Source: Streptomyces sp. SAI-135
GTDB taxonomy: Bacteria; Actinomycetota; Actinomycetes; Streptomycetales; Streptomycetaceae
Assembly (NCBI RefSeq): GCF_029893805.1
Contig: NZ_JARXYP010000002.1
Location: 1,488,001 to 1,552,000, forward strand
Reading direction: 5' to 3'
Length of the DNA stretch: 64,000 nt
Part shown: in pieces, positions 47,785 through 55,909 of the stretch
Numbering within the stretch: the stretch's first letter is position 1
Layout: each line of letters starts with the position of its first letter
Made by a program: the position numbers and the translations under genes
Notes under the pieces: model-generated
The model's input: the letters and a program-made list of their open reading frames with translations, nothing else
The model's database searches: none
What the model was told of the DNA's origin: nothing

Positions 47785-49023
47785 GTGACGCACCGTCAAA
47801 GACGTTCCGGCGCAGGCAGATCGGTCCTCACGTTTCTCGCGGCACTCGGCACGCTGGCCGGTGCGGCCCTGGCCGGGGCGGCACCGGCCGGCGCCGCGCC
47901 GGGGTGGACACGGCTCGCGGCGGGCGTGCAGTACGAGCAGTTCGACATCTCCGCCGCCGCGGGGCCTGCGCACGCCCACGTGATCCGCGTGGACCTGGAC
48001 GAGCCGGGCGTGCGGGTGGAACTGCTCCATCCCGGGGCGGTGGCCGCGCGGGCCACGGTGTCCCGGCTGGCCGCCGCACAGGGCGCCCTCGCGGGGGTGA
48101 ACGGCGACTTCTTCAACATCTCGGAGACCCAGCACCCCGGCGTCGAGGCCACCGGCGCGAGCGTGGGCCCGGCGATCGCGCAGGGCCGCGCGCTCAAGGC
48201 GGCGGTGCCGAAAGGCCAGCGCTTCGGGCCCGCGCTGCCGCCCGGCACCGGCACGAAGGAGGTGTTCGGCGTGGGCACCGACCGCCGGGCCCGTCTCGAC
48301 GCCCTGACGCTCGACGGGTCGGTGCGGACCCCCGGGGGACAACTGCCGCTCGGCGGGCTGAACCAGTACGCGCTTCCCGTCGGTTCGGTCGGGGCGTTCA
48401 CCGCGGACTGGGGCAGCGCCTCCCGGCTGCGGGCGACCTGCGGGACGGACACGGACCGGGCCGCCCCGTGCAGCACGGACACCCATGAGGTGACGGTCCG
48501 TGACGGGCGGGTCGTCGCCACCGCCGACACCCCGGGCAGCGGGCCGATCGCCGGCGGCACCACCGTGCTCGTGGGCCGGGAGGCGGGCGCGCAGCAGCTG
48601 CGGAAGCTCTCGGTCGGCTCGGCGGTGACCGTGCAGCACCGACTGGTCGCGGCCGCGGCGAAAGTCCCGTACGGCTTCGCGCTCGGCGGCTATCCGGTGC
48701 TCACCGGCGGCCGTCCGCTGCCCGGCCTCGACGACACGACGTCCGCCGTGCGCACAGCGGTGGGCATCGCGGACGGCGGACGGCGGCTGTATCTCCTCGC
48801 GCTGGACGGCGCTCCCGACTACCGGCGGGGGCTGACGATCGCCGAAGTCGCCGACACCCTGCGGACCCTGGGCTCGGTGGACGCCTTCAGCCTGGACGGC
48901 GGCGGCTCCACGACGATGGCCGCCCGTACGCCGGGCACCGGTGCCGTCGTCGCCCTCAACCACCCCTCGGGCGGCGTCGAACGGCCCGTACCGAACGGCA
49001 TCGGGGTCTTCGCCACGGGCTGA
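47785..49023 (+). CDS. Secreted phosphodiester glycosidase (NAGPA domain) family protein
   Basis: 412 residues. The signal peptide (RSVLTFLAALGTLAGAALAG) ends at AGAAPG. The body has features of the phosphodiester glycosidase/NAGPA fold: LAGVNGDFFN, PYGFALGGYPVLTGG, RTAVGIADGGRRLYLLALDG and the C-terminal AFSLDGGGSTTMAAR. Members cleave GlcNAc-1-phosphodiester links, in bacteria perhaps on teichoic acids or capsule. The GTG start is supported by GGGGTGAG. Extracellular. Stands alone. Confidence 0.88.
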   Translation: MTHRQRRSGAGRSVLTFLAALGTLAGAALAGAAPAGAAPGWTRLAAGVQYEQFDISAAAGPAHAHVIRVDLDEPGVRVELLHPGAVAARATVSRLAAAQGALAGVNGDFFNISETQHPGVEATGASVGPAIAQGRALKAAVPKGQRFGPALPPGTGTKEVFGVGTDRRARLDALTLDGSVRTPGGQLPLGGLNQYALPVGSVGAFTADWGSASRLRATCGTDTDRAAPCSTDTHEVTVRDGRVVATADTPGSGPIAGGTTVLVGREAGAQQLRKLSVGSAVTVQHRLVAAAAKVPYGFALGGYPVLTGGRPLPGLDDTTSAVRTAVGIADGGRRLYLLALDGAPDYRRGLTIAEVADTLRTLGSVDAFSLDGGGSTTMAARTPGTGAVVALNHPSGGVERPVPNGIGVFATG

Positions 49024-49025
49024 GG

Positions 49026-49220
49026 TCAGGGGCGCAGACTGCTGACGATGCCGGCCGTCGCCGTGAGGCCGCTGTGGATGGTGGGCGCGAGGCTGGTACT
49101 GGCGAGGTAGAAGCCGAGCAGGGTGCACACCAGCGCGTGGGAGACCTTGAGTCCGCCGCTGCGCAGGAAGACCACCGCCAGGATCAGCAGCAGCACCAGT
49201 ACCGAGATGGAAATCGCCAT
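49026..49220 (-). CDS. Small conserved membrane protein
   Basis: 64 residues starting MAISISVLVLLLILAVVFLR, one N-terminal membrane segment and a second hydrophobic stretch (HALVCTLLGFYLASTSLAP). GGAGGAGG lies 7 bases before the ATG, which supports expression. It ends 3 bases from the convergent phosphodiester glycosidase gene. It resembles small streptomycete membrane proteins often carried near plasmid-transfer genes, but no transfer gene is present here. Function unknown. Confidence 0.7.
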   Translation of the reverse strand: MAISISVLVLLLILAVVFLRSGGLKVSHALVCTLLGFYLASTSLAPTIHSGLTATAGIVSSLRP

Positions 49221-49351
49221 GGACAGCCTCCTCCGCCACGCCGCTGGGTCCGTTTCGCGGCGTTCGGCCGCAAGTGTGGCGTAGCGGAGGGTTCGTCCGG
49301 GCGGCTGAAGTGTCCTCCGAACGAGTGGTGTCCACACCTGCTCGAAGGCTC

Positions 49352-50209
49352 CTACCGGTGGGCGTCCAGGAAGGCCTCCAGGCCCGCCAGGTCGTCGGTG
49401 TTGAGGTAGTCGACGCCGGCGGCGAGGAGCTCGGCCCACAGCGCGTCCCGGGCGGGGCCCGCCAGGTCCGGGGTGGCCCAGAACCTCACCTTCTGGCCGC
49501 GCACGTGGGCCTGCCGCACGATGCCGCGCAGTTTCTGGCGTTCGGCGTCGGGGAAGGCGCCCTCGCCGAGCCAGGTGAAGTTGAGCGTCCAGTTGTCACT
49601 GATCAGCGGGATGAGGGAGGCGGGCGCCGCGGTGCCGAGGTCGGCGAGCCGGCCGTCGTAGAAGGCCCGGCGCACGCTCTGCGCCTCCATCGGGACGCGG
49701 GCGGCGCGGTCGCCGGAGATCACGGCGGTGACCGGACCGGGGACGACCTTGCCGTGCACACAGGTCGTGAACAGGTGCCGGTAGCGCCGCAGACGGCGGT
49801 CGAGTTCGAGGTAGGTCGAGGAGCCCTCGGTCTTGATGTCGACGAGCAGCTGGAGCGGGTGGCGGTACCCCCGGTACACGGAGCCGTGGTGGGCCCTGAC
49901 GATCCTGGCCAGCGGGTCGAGGTAGAGCGACTCCAGGGTGCGCGTGGGGTCGAGGTCGTCCACGGTGTGCCCGATGAGGAGTTGGTCGCCGACGAGGAAG
50001 ATGTCGGCCTCGACGCTGCCGAAGCGGTGGTCGAGGGCGTCGAGGAGGGGGCGCGGATGCTCGTAGTCGTTGTGGGCATGGGCGCGCCACAGCGGACGGG
50101 GGCGGTGCGTGCGGCTGTCGGCCCATGCGCTGCCGACGGGCGGGGCGAGCGTCGCCGCGGTTGCGGCGCCGAGGGTGGTGAGGGCTCTGCGACGGGTGAT
50201 GAGGGCCAT
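49352..50209 (-). CDS. Secreted PI-PLC/glycerophosphodiester phosphodiesterase-like protein
   Basis: 285 residues. The N-terminus ITRRRALTTLGAATAAT looks like a twin-arginine signal. The barrel begins WRAHAHNDYEHPRPLLDALD, with GSVEADIFLVGDQLLIGH and LQLLVDIKTE supplying the His, Glu and Asp of the GDPD-like active site, and ends VRFWATPDLAG...VDYLNTDDLAGLEAFL. It probably hydrolyses phosphodiesters outside the cell. The ATG at 50209 has GGGAGG upstream. Single gene. Confidence 0.83.
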   Translation of the reverse strand: MALITRRRALTTLGAATAATLAPPVGSAWADSRTHRPRPLWRAHAHNDYEHPRPLLDALDHRFGSVEADIFLVGDQLLIGHTVDDLDPTRTLESLYLDPLARIVRAHHGSVYRGYRHPLQLLVDIKTEGSSTYLELDRRLRRYRHLFTTCVHGKVVPGPVTAVISGDRAARVPMEAQSVRRAFYDGRLADLGTAAPASLIPLISDNWTLNFTWLGEGAFPDAERQKLRGIVRQAHVRGQKVRFWATPDLAGPARDALWAELLAAGVDYLNTDDLAGLEAFLDAHR

Positions 50210-50342
50210 GTTCTGCCTCCCTGCGGGGCGGGTCGGAACCACAGGGAGTATGGGGCCCTTCGACCCTCAAGGGACCTGTACGCGCCAGGAGTTGGCCGGA
50301 CTGCCGTCGCCCGTTCACTCCGTGCGCGCAGGCACACGGAAA

Positions 50343-50368
50343 AGCCCGCCCCAGGTGGGGCGGGCTTC
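50343..50368 (-). terminator. Rho-independent terminator of the acyl-CoA dehydrogenase operon
   Basis: AAGCCCGCCCC (50343-50353) and GGGGCGGGCTT (50358-50368) form a perfect 11-bp stem with a 4-base loop. On the minus strand it is followed by TTTTCC. It lies 23 bases after the stop of the last gene of the operon. Confidence 0.92.
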
Positions 50369-50390
50369 ACCGGCGGTCAGCGCAGGATGC

Positions 50391-51464
50391 TCAAGGCGCC
50401 TGGAGGTCGACGAGTTCGGCCAGCCGTGCGCGATGCGCGCCCGCGGTGCCGTAGGCGATCGAGTCGGCCTTGGCGCGCTTGAGGTAGAGATGGACCGGGT
50501 GTTCCCACGTCATGCCGATCCCGGCGTGCAGTTGGAGCGCCTCCTCGGCGGCGTGCACGGCGACGGAGGCCGCGTAGGCCTGCGCGACGGCGACCGCCAC
50601 GTCGGTGTCCTCGCCGGTGGCGAGCGCGTCGGCCGCGTTGCGTGCGGCGGCCCGGAGGTTGACGACCTCCAGCCACAGCTGGGCGAGCCGGTGCTTGAGC
50701 GCCTGGAACCCGCCGACGGGCCGGTTGAACTGCTTGCGCTCCTTGAGGTAGCGCACGGTCTCGGTCAACGTCCAGTCGGCGAGGCCGAGTTGCTCGGAGG
50801 CGAGCAGTCCGGCCCCGGCCCGCAGGGCGCGGTGCACGGCGGTCTCGGCGTCGCCCAGCAGGCGGCCCCGGGTCCCGTCGAGGGTGACGGTCGCGAGCGG
50901 CCGGGTCAGGTCGAAGGGGATCTGCGGGGTGACGGTCACCGCGGAGGCGTCCACCGCGTACAGTCCGCCGTCGTCCGCGGGCACCAGCAGCACGTCGGCC
51001 GCCTGGACGTCCGCGACCGCGGTCAACTCCCCGTGCAGGGCCCCGCCTTCATGGCGTACGACCTTGTAGGCGCCGCCCGGGGCGATGTTCAGGGCGACGG
51101 CGAGGGCGCCGATCCTGCGTCCGGACGCGAGTTCGGCGAGCAGGTCGTCGGCGTCGCAGGCGAGCAGGGCCTCGGTGGCGACGACCGCGCTGGTGAGATA
51201 GGGCACGGGCGCGACCGCGCGGCCCAACTCCTCCAGGACGACGGCGGCTTCGCGGTGCGAGGCGCCCTGGCCGCCCTTGTCCTCCGGGACCAGGAGTCCG
51301 GCGAGGCCCATGCCGTCGGCCAGGGCCTTCCAGGCGGCGAGGTCGTGCGGGGTGTCCGACTCGGTGCGGGCGATCACGCCCGGCGCGTCGCAGTGGTCGG
51401 CGAGCAGGTCCCGTACGGCGGCCCGCAGCGCCTCTTCCTCCTCCGAGTACAGCAGGTCGCTCAT
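50391..51464 (-). CDS. Acyl-CoA dehydrogenase, small/partner subunit type
   Basis: 357 residues, N-terminal LLYSEEEEALRAAVRDLLADH and C-terminal ALQLHAGIGMTWEHPVHLYLKRA. The catalytic Glu region of canonical enzymes is altered. Together with the larger dehydrogenase encoded immediately upstream (4-base ATGA overlap), it fits the heteromeric actinobacterial type (FadE26/27- or ChsE-like) that acts on steroid side-chain or branched CoA esters. FAD-dependent, cytoplasmic. Substrate unknown. Confidence 0.88.
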   Translation of the reverse strand: MSDLLYSEEEEALRAAVRDLLADHCDAPGVIARTESDTPHDLAAWKALADGMGLAGLLVPEDKGGQGASHREAAVVLEELGRAVAPVPYLTSAVVATEALLACDADDLLAELASGRRIGALAVALNIAPGGAYKVVRHEGGALHGELTAVADVQAADVLLVPADDGGLYAVDASAVTVTPQIPFDLTRPLATVTLDGTRGRLLGDAETAVHRALRAGAGLLASEQLGLADWTLTETVRYLKERKQFNRPVGGFQALKHRLAQLWLEVVNLRAAARNAADALATGEDTDVAVAVAQAYAASVAVHAAEEALQLHAGIGMTWEHPVHLYLKRAKADSIAYGTAGAHRARLAELVDLQAP

Positions 51465-52645
51465 CGGGCCAGGTCCTTCCAGGCGACGTCCTTGTCGGTG
51501 CGCGGCTCGGCCGGCAGGCCCAGGACACGCTCGGCGACGATGTTCAGCAGGACCTCACTGGTCCCGCCCTCGATGCTGTTGCCCTTGGAGCGCAGGTAGC
51601 GGTACCCGGCGTCACGGCCGGTGAAGTCCACCAGCTCGGGGCGGCGCATGGTCCAGTCGTCGTACAACAGGCCCTCCTCGCCGCGCAGTTCGACCTCCAG
51701 GCCGCTGATCTCCTGGTTGAGGCGGGCGAAGCCGAGCTTCATGCCGGCGCCCTCGGGGCCTGGCTGCCCGGCGACGAGCTGCTGGCGCAGACGCTCGGCG
51801 GTGAGACGGGCGACCTCGGAGTCGACCCAGAGCTTCAGCAGGCGCTGGTGCAGGTCCTGGGTGCGCAGTTCGGGGCGCTCGCGCCAGGTCCTGGAGACCG
51901 GGCCGATCATGCCGCCCTCGCGGGGCAGCCGCATGCCGCCGATGGCGACGCGCTCGTTGTTCAGCGTCGTCTGCGCGACCCGCCAGCCGTCGCCGACCTC
52001 GCCGAGGCGGCGGTCGTCGGGGATGCGGACGTCGGTGAGGAAGACCTCGTTGAACTCGGCCTCGCCGGTGATCTGGCGCAGTGGGCGCACATCCACGCCG
52101 GGATCGGCCATGTCGCAGATGAAGTAGGTGATGCCCGCGTGCTTGGGCACGTCCGGGTCGGTGCGGGCGATGAGGATGGCCCAGCGGGAGTTGTGGGCGC
52201 CGGACGTCCACACCTTCTGCCCGTTGACGACCCAGTCCCCGTCGTCCTGACGGACGGCGCGGGTGCCGAGCGCGGCGAGGTCGGATCCGGCGCCGGGCTC
52301 GCTGAACAGCTGGCACCAGATCTCCTCCCCCACCCACAGGGGCCGCAGATAGCGCTGCTTCTGCTCCTCGGTGCCGTACTTGAGGATGGTGGGGGCGGCC
52401 ATGCCGAGGCCGATGCCGTTGCGCCGCGGGTCGTTGTCGGGGGCGCCCGCGGCCTCCAGTTCGGCGTCCACGACGGCCTGGAGGGAGCGGGGCGCGTTCA
52501 GTCCACCGAGGCCCTCCGGGTAGTGCACCCAGGCGAGTCCGGCGTCGAAGCGGGCCTTGAGGAAGTCGAGGCGGTCCGTGGACGCCGGCGGGTGGGCGGC
52601 CAGCAACTCGGCTGTGCGGCGCTTGAGTTCGGCTGCGTCGGTCAT
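51461..52645 (-). CDS. Acyl-CoA dehydrogenase, large subunit type
   Basis: 394 residues with the full acyl-CoA dehydrogenase signature: CQLFSEPGAGSDLAALGTRA, GQKVWTSGAHNSRW, NNERVAIGGMRLPREGG and the C-terminal SKGNSIEGGTSEVLLNIVAERVLGL. It probably pairs with the product of the next gene as an alpha2beta2 enzyme, giving a 2,3-enoyl-CoA. Four-base overlaps on both sides show tight coupling in the three-gene operon. Confidence 0.9.
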   Translation of the reverse strand: MTDAAELKRRTAELLAAHPPASTDRLDFLKARFDAGLAWVHYPEGLGGLNAPRSLQAVVDAELEAAGAPDNDPRRNGIGLGMAAPTILKYGTEEQKQRYLRPLWVGEEIWCQLFSEPGAGSDLAALGTRAVRQDDGDWVVNGQKVWTSGAHNSRWAILIARTDPDVPKHAGITYFICDMADPGVDVRPLRQITGEAEFNEVFLTDVRIPDDRRLGEVGDGWRVAQTTLNNERVAIGGMRLPREGGMIGPVSRTWRERPELRTQDLHQRLLKLWVDSEVARLTAERLRQQLVAGQPGPEGAGMKLGFARLNQEISGLEVELRGEEGLLYDDWTMRRPELVDFTGRDAGYRYLRSKGNSIEGGTSEVLLNIVAERVLGLPAEPRTDKDVAWKDLAR

Positions 52646-53610
52646 GCCTGCGCTCCCGTGGGTACGACGGCGATCCGGCCCGTGGTCACCCCGTCGCCGA
52701 GGCGCTGGACCGCGTCCGCGGCCCCGGCGAGCGGCACCCGTTCGCTGATCAGCGGCTTGATCGCGCCCCGGGCGGCCAGTTCGGTGAGCTGCTCGTGGCA
52801 GTGCTGGACCAGCTTCGGGTTCTTGGTGTTGTACAGGCCCCAGTGCAGGCCGAGGATCGCGTAATTCTTCACGAGGGCGTGGTTGAGGGCGGGGCTCGGG
52901 ATGGTCCCACTGGCGAAGCCGACGACCACGATCCGCCCCTCGAAGGCCACGACCTTGGTCGACTGCGTGTAGGTCTCGCCGCCCACGGGGTCGTAGATCA
53001 CGTCCGCGCCCCGGCCCCCGGTGGCCTCCTTCACTGCGGCGACGACGTCCTCGCCGCGCCGGTCGACCACCACGTCACAGCCCAGCTCGCGGGCCACGAC
53101 CGCCTTCTCGGGGCCGCCGACGACACCGATGACGGTGGCGCCGGCGGCCTTGCCGAGCTGCACGGCCGCGCTGCCGACCCCTCCTGCGGCGGCGTGGACG
53201 AGCAGCGTCTCCCCGGCTTCCAGATGTGCCCGCCGGTGCAGGCCGAACCAGCCCGTCTGGTAGCCGATGTGCAGCGCGGCGGCCTCGGCGTCGTCCAGCG
53301 AGTCCGGCGCGGGCAGCAGAGCGGCGGTGTCCGCGACTGCGTACTCGGCGAAACCACCGTACGGCAGCGCGGGGTTGGCGATCACGCGCCGCCCGTCCTC
53401 GGTCTCGCCGCAGATCTCCACGCCCGGCGTGAAGGGCAGGGGCGGGCGTACCTGGTAGTGGCCGCGGCACATCAGCACGTCCGGGAAGTTGATGTTCGCG
53501 GCGCGCACCTTCAGCAGGACCTGGCCGTCGCCGGGTTCGGGCCGCGCCACGTCCGCGAGGCGCATCACCTCGCCCGGCTCGCCGTTCTCGTGCACTTGCC
53601 AAGCCTGCAT
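52642..53610 (-). CDS. NADPH:quinone oxidoreductase-like (zinc-free MDR) protein
   Basis: 322 residues of the quinone oxidoreductase branch of medium-chain dehydrogenases. No zinc ligands; NADPH-binding motif LLVHAAAGGVGSAAVQLGKAAG, then GADVIYDPVGGETYTQS. The ATG at 53610 (MQAWQVHENGE) has GGAGG upstream. First gene of an operon with two acyl-CoA dehydrogenases, so it may reduce an enoyl or quinone intermediate of the same pathway. The promoter contains an AAGCGGTCGCTT palindrome. Confidence 0.9.
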   Translation of the reverse strand: MQAWQVHENGEPGEVMRLADVARPEPGDGQVLLKVRAANINFPDVLMCRGHYQVRPPLPFTPGVEICGETEDGRRVIANPALPYGGFAEYAVADTAALLPAPDSLDDAEAAALHIGYQTGWFGLHRRAHLEAGETLLVHAAAGGVGSAAVQLGKAAGATVIGVVGGPEKAVVARELGCDVVVDRRGEDVVAAVKEATGGRGADVIYDPVGGETYTQSTKVVAFEGRIVVVGFASGTIPSPALNHALVKNYAILGLHWGLYNTKNPKLVQHCHEQLTELAARGAIKPLISERVPLAGAADAVQRLGDGVTTGRIAVVPTGAQA

Positions 53611-53666
53611 GGGGGGGCCTCCACGGGACTGCGTCGTCATGCCGGGGTCTGACCGGGGTCCTCCGC

Positions 53667-53683
53667 ATACTAAGCGGTCGCTT
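53667..53683 (-). promoter_or_regulatory. Palindrome and -10-like box of the oxidoreductase/acyl-CoA dehydrogenase operon
   Basis: AAGCGGTCGCTT (53672-53683) is an inverted repeat with two unpaired central bases, directly next to a minus-strand -10-like TAGTAT (53672-53667). A repressor, probably TetR-type, bound here would block the promoter. No -35 match is clear. Confidence 0.55.
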
Positions 53684-53843
53684 GCCGATCAGGGAACAGT
53701 CCGCGGGGAAAGTGTCGGCACGCACACCGTGGGGCCGCCCAGCGGTTGCACGACCCGGTGAGGCTGAACAGGGTGACAGGGACGAGCCGGGCTCCGGTCC
53801 CCCACCGGGCGGCCCCGGCGATCCCCGGAAAGGACCCGCGCAC

Positions 53844-54317
53844 ATGACGGTCATCAACAGCCCGCTGCCGGAGAAGGAACGCGAGATCGCGGGGAGCGCC
53901 CTCCAGGCGACCCTGGTGGACTTGCTCGACCTCTCCCTGGTCGCCAAGCAGGCGCACTGGAACCTGTACGGGCCGCGCTTCCGCTCCATCCACCTCCAGC
54001 TCGACGAGGTGGTGACCACCGCCCGCGCGTACGCCGACACGGTGGCCGAGCGCGCCGCGGCGCTGGGGGTCAGCCCGGACGGCCGGGCCGGCACCGTCGC
54101 GGCCACCAGCGGGGTGCCGGAGTTCTCACCCGGTTGGACGAAGGACGTGGACGCGGTCGGCGCGCTGGTGCGGACCTTCTCCGCGGTCGTCGAAGGGGTA
54201 CGGGAACGCATCGAGAAGACCGGCCCCGCGGACCCCGTCACCGAGGACCTGCTGATCGGCCTCGCCGCCGACCTGGAGAAGCAGAGCTGGATGTTCCAGG
54301 CCGAGCACCAGGCCTAG
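53844..54317 (+). CDS. dps: Dps-family ferritin-like protein
   Basis: 157 residues. The ferroxidase helix pattern is visible: VDLLDLSLVAKQAHWNLYGPRFRSIHLQLDE with the conserved His and Trp, and the Asp/Glu of the neighbouring subunit site. Dps proteins form dodecamers that oxidise and store iron and protect DNA under stress. AAAGGA precedes the ATG at 53844; the longer upstream frame is not credible. Single gene. Confidence 0.92.
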   Translation: MTVINSPLPEKEREIAGSALQATLVDLLDLSLVAKQAHWNLYGPRFRSIHLQLDEVVTTARAYADTVAERAAALGVSPDGRAGTVAATSGVPEFSPGWTKDVDAVGALVRTFSAVVEGVRERIEKTGPADPVTEDLLIGLAADLEKQSWMFQAEHQA

Positions 54318-54336
54318 GCCGGTCCGCCTGGGGCGC

Positions 54337-55173
54337 TCAGCGCGCCGAACGGCGCGGATGGGCCGGGTACACACCGAGGATGCGCACCTCGGTGGAGAAG
54401 AACCGCAGTTCGTGCAGGGCCAGGGCGACGTGCTGCTCGTCGGGGTGGCCCTCGACCTCGACGTAGAAACGGCTGGCGTCGAGTCCGGCGCCGACCTGGT
54501 AGCTCTCGATCTTCGTGAGGTTCACCCCGCTGGTGGCGAACCCGCCGAGCGCCTTGAACAGGGCGCTCGGGATGTTGCGCACGGAGAAGAACAGGCTGGT
54601 CATCGTGGGCTCGCCGGTGTCGGGGCCGACGGCGGCATCCCGGGACAGGACCACGAACCGGGTGGTGTTGTCGGGGTCGTCCTCGACCTCGGGGCGCAGG
54701 ACGTCGAGGCCGTACAGCGCGGCCGCGGCCGGTGGGGCGAGTGCCGCGTGCCGCGGGTCCGCCAGCTCGGCCACCTCACGCGCCGCTCCGGCGGTGTCGT
54801 CGGTGACGAGGGTGCGCCAGCCGCCCTCCCGCAGCACCTTGCGGCACTGCCCGAGGGCGTGCACATGGCTGCGTACGCACTCCACCTGGTCCGCTGTCGC
54901 CCCCGGCACGCCCATCAGGTCGAAGCGGATGGCGAGGAAGTGCTCGGCGATGATGAACAGCCCCGACTCGGGCAGCAGATGGTGCACGTCCGCCACCCGG
55001 CCCGCCGCGGAGTTGTCCACCGGGATCACGGCGACGTCGGCCGTGCCGAGCGTCACGGCGTCCAGCGCCTGCTCGAAACTCGTGCAGGGCTGTTCCTCGC
55101 ACCCGGGGTACAGGGTGTGCGCGGCGGTCGCCGAGTTGGATCCGGGTTCACCTTGGTAAGCGACGGTCGTCAC
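54337..55173 (-). CDS. pheA: Prephenate dehydratase
   Basis: 278 residues. The catalytic domain begins VAYQGEPGSNSATAAHTLYP and contains the conserved Thr-Arg-Phe (DNTTRFVVLSR). The C-terminal ACT domain (SLFFSVRNIPSALFKALGGFAT, LTKIESYQVG) mediates phenylalanine feedback. It converts prephenate to phenylpyruvate in phenylalanine synthesis. Convergent with dps, 19 bases between stops. Confidence 0.95.
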   Translation of the reverse strand: MTTVAYQGEPGSNSATAAHTLYPGCEEQPCTSFEQALDAVTLGTADVAVIPVDNSAAGRVADVHHLLPESGLFIIAEHFLAIRFDLMGVPGATADQVECVRSHVHALGQCRKVLREGGWRTLVTDDTAGAAREVAELADPRHAALAPPAAAALYGLDVLRPEVEDDPDNTTRFVVLSRDAAVGPDTGEPTMTSLFFSVRNIPSALFKALGGFATSGVNLTKIESYQVGAGLDASRFYVEVEGHPDEQHVALALHELRFFSTEVRILGVYPAHPRRSAR

Positions 55174-55272
55174 GGGGCTCGGTCTCCGGATCGTGGGGCG
55201 GCGGAAGCTCCGTAACGTACCAGGAACGCCCGATCGCGGATCGGAGTGTCCACGAACGCCCCGAGGTGCCCC

Positions 55273-55845
55273 TCACGCCTTCCGGGGACGGGCCCTCACG
55301 TGCATCCGCTCCCCCTGCGGCCCGAAGAGACTCAGGAACTCCGCCGGGCCCTCCCCGGTCGAGCCGAACCAGTGCGGCACCCGGGTGTCGAACTCCGCCG
55401 CCTCGCCCGCCGACATCACCACGTCGTGGTCACCCAGCACCACCCGCAGCCGTCCCGCCAGCACGTACAGCCACTCGTAGCCCTCGTGGGTGCGCAGCTC
55501 CGGCTCCTCCTCGCGGCGCGGCACCAGCACCTTGAATGCCTGGAGGCCGCCGGGCTGCCGGGTGAGCGGCCAGAAGGTGCGCCCGTGCCGTTCGAGCGGC
55601 GCCGACCGCACCCGGGGGTCGCCGACCGGCGGGGCGCCGACCAGTTCGTCCAGCGGCACCTGGTGGGCCTGGGCGATCGGCAGCAGCAGTTCCAGGCTGG
55701 GCTTGCGCAGGCCGGACTCCAGACGGGAGAGCGTGCTCACGGAGATGCCGGTCGTCTCCGAGAGGGCCGCGAGGGTCACCTCCCGGTCCTTGCGCAGCCG
55801 CCTGAGCCTGGGTCCCACTTCGGCGAGAACGTCGTCGGTACTCAT
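55273..55845 (-). CDS. XRE-family regulator with cupin sensor domain
   Basis: 190 residues: helix-turn-helix LAALSETTGISVSTLSRLESGLRKPS (about 28-60) followed by a cupin_2 barrel (ELRTHEGYEWLYVLAGRLRVVLGDHDVVMSAGEAAEFDT). The ATG at 55845 was chosen over an upstream one lying across the palindrome. It is divergent from a thioredoxin-reductase-like gene and likely controls both through TTGCAGAATCGGCAA. The small-molecule ligand is unknown. Confidence 0.9.
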   Translation of the reverse strand: MSTDDVLAEVGPRLRRLRKDREVTLAALSETTGISVSTLSRLESGLRKPSLELLLPIAQAHQVPLDELVGAPPVGDPRVRSAPLERHGRTFWPLTRQPGGLQAFKVLVPRREEEPELRTHEGYEWLYVLAGRLRVVLGDHDVVMSAGEAAEFDTRVPHWFGSTGEGPAEFLSLFGPQGERMHVRARPRKA

Positions 55846-55852
55846 ACCCGTA

Positions 55853-55867
55853 TTGCAGAATCGGCAA
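55853..55867. promoter_or_regulatory. Operator-like palindrome between XRE-cupin and FAD-reductase genes
   Basis: TTGCAGAATCGGCAA is a 15-bp inverted repeat with one mismatched pair, 8 bases from the regulator start and 43 bases from the divergent reductase start. Confidence 0.5.
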
Positions 55868-55909
55868 AGTTGTTTGTCAATCCCGCGTCCGCGGAGCGAC
55901 CGTGTCGGC

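Noticed and set aside
54340..54356. GC-rich inverted repeat near the stop codons of dps and pheA
   Set aside because: It lies inside the pheA coding end and could simply reflect Arg/Ala codons; no U-tract on either side.
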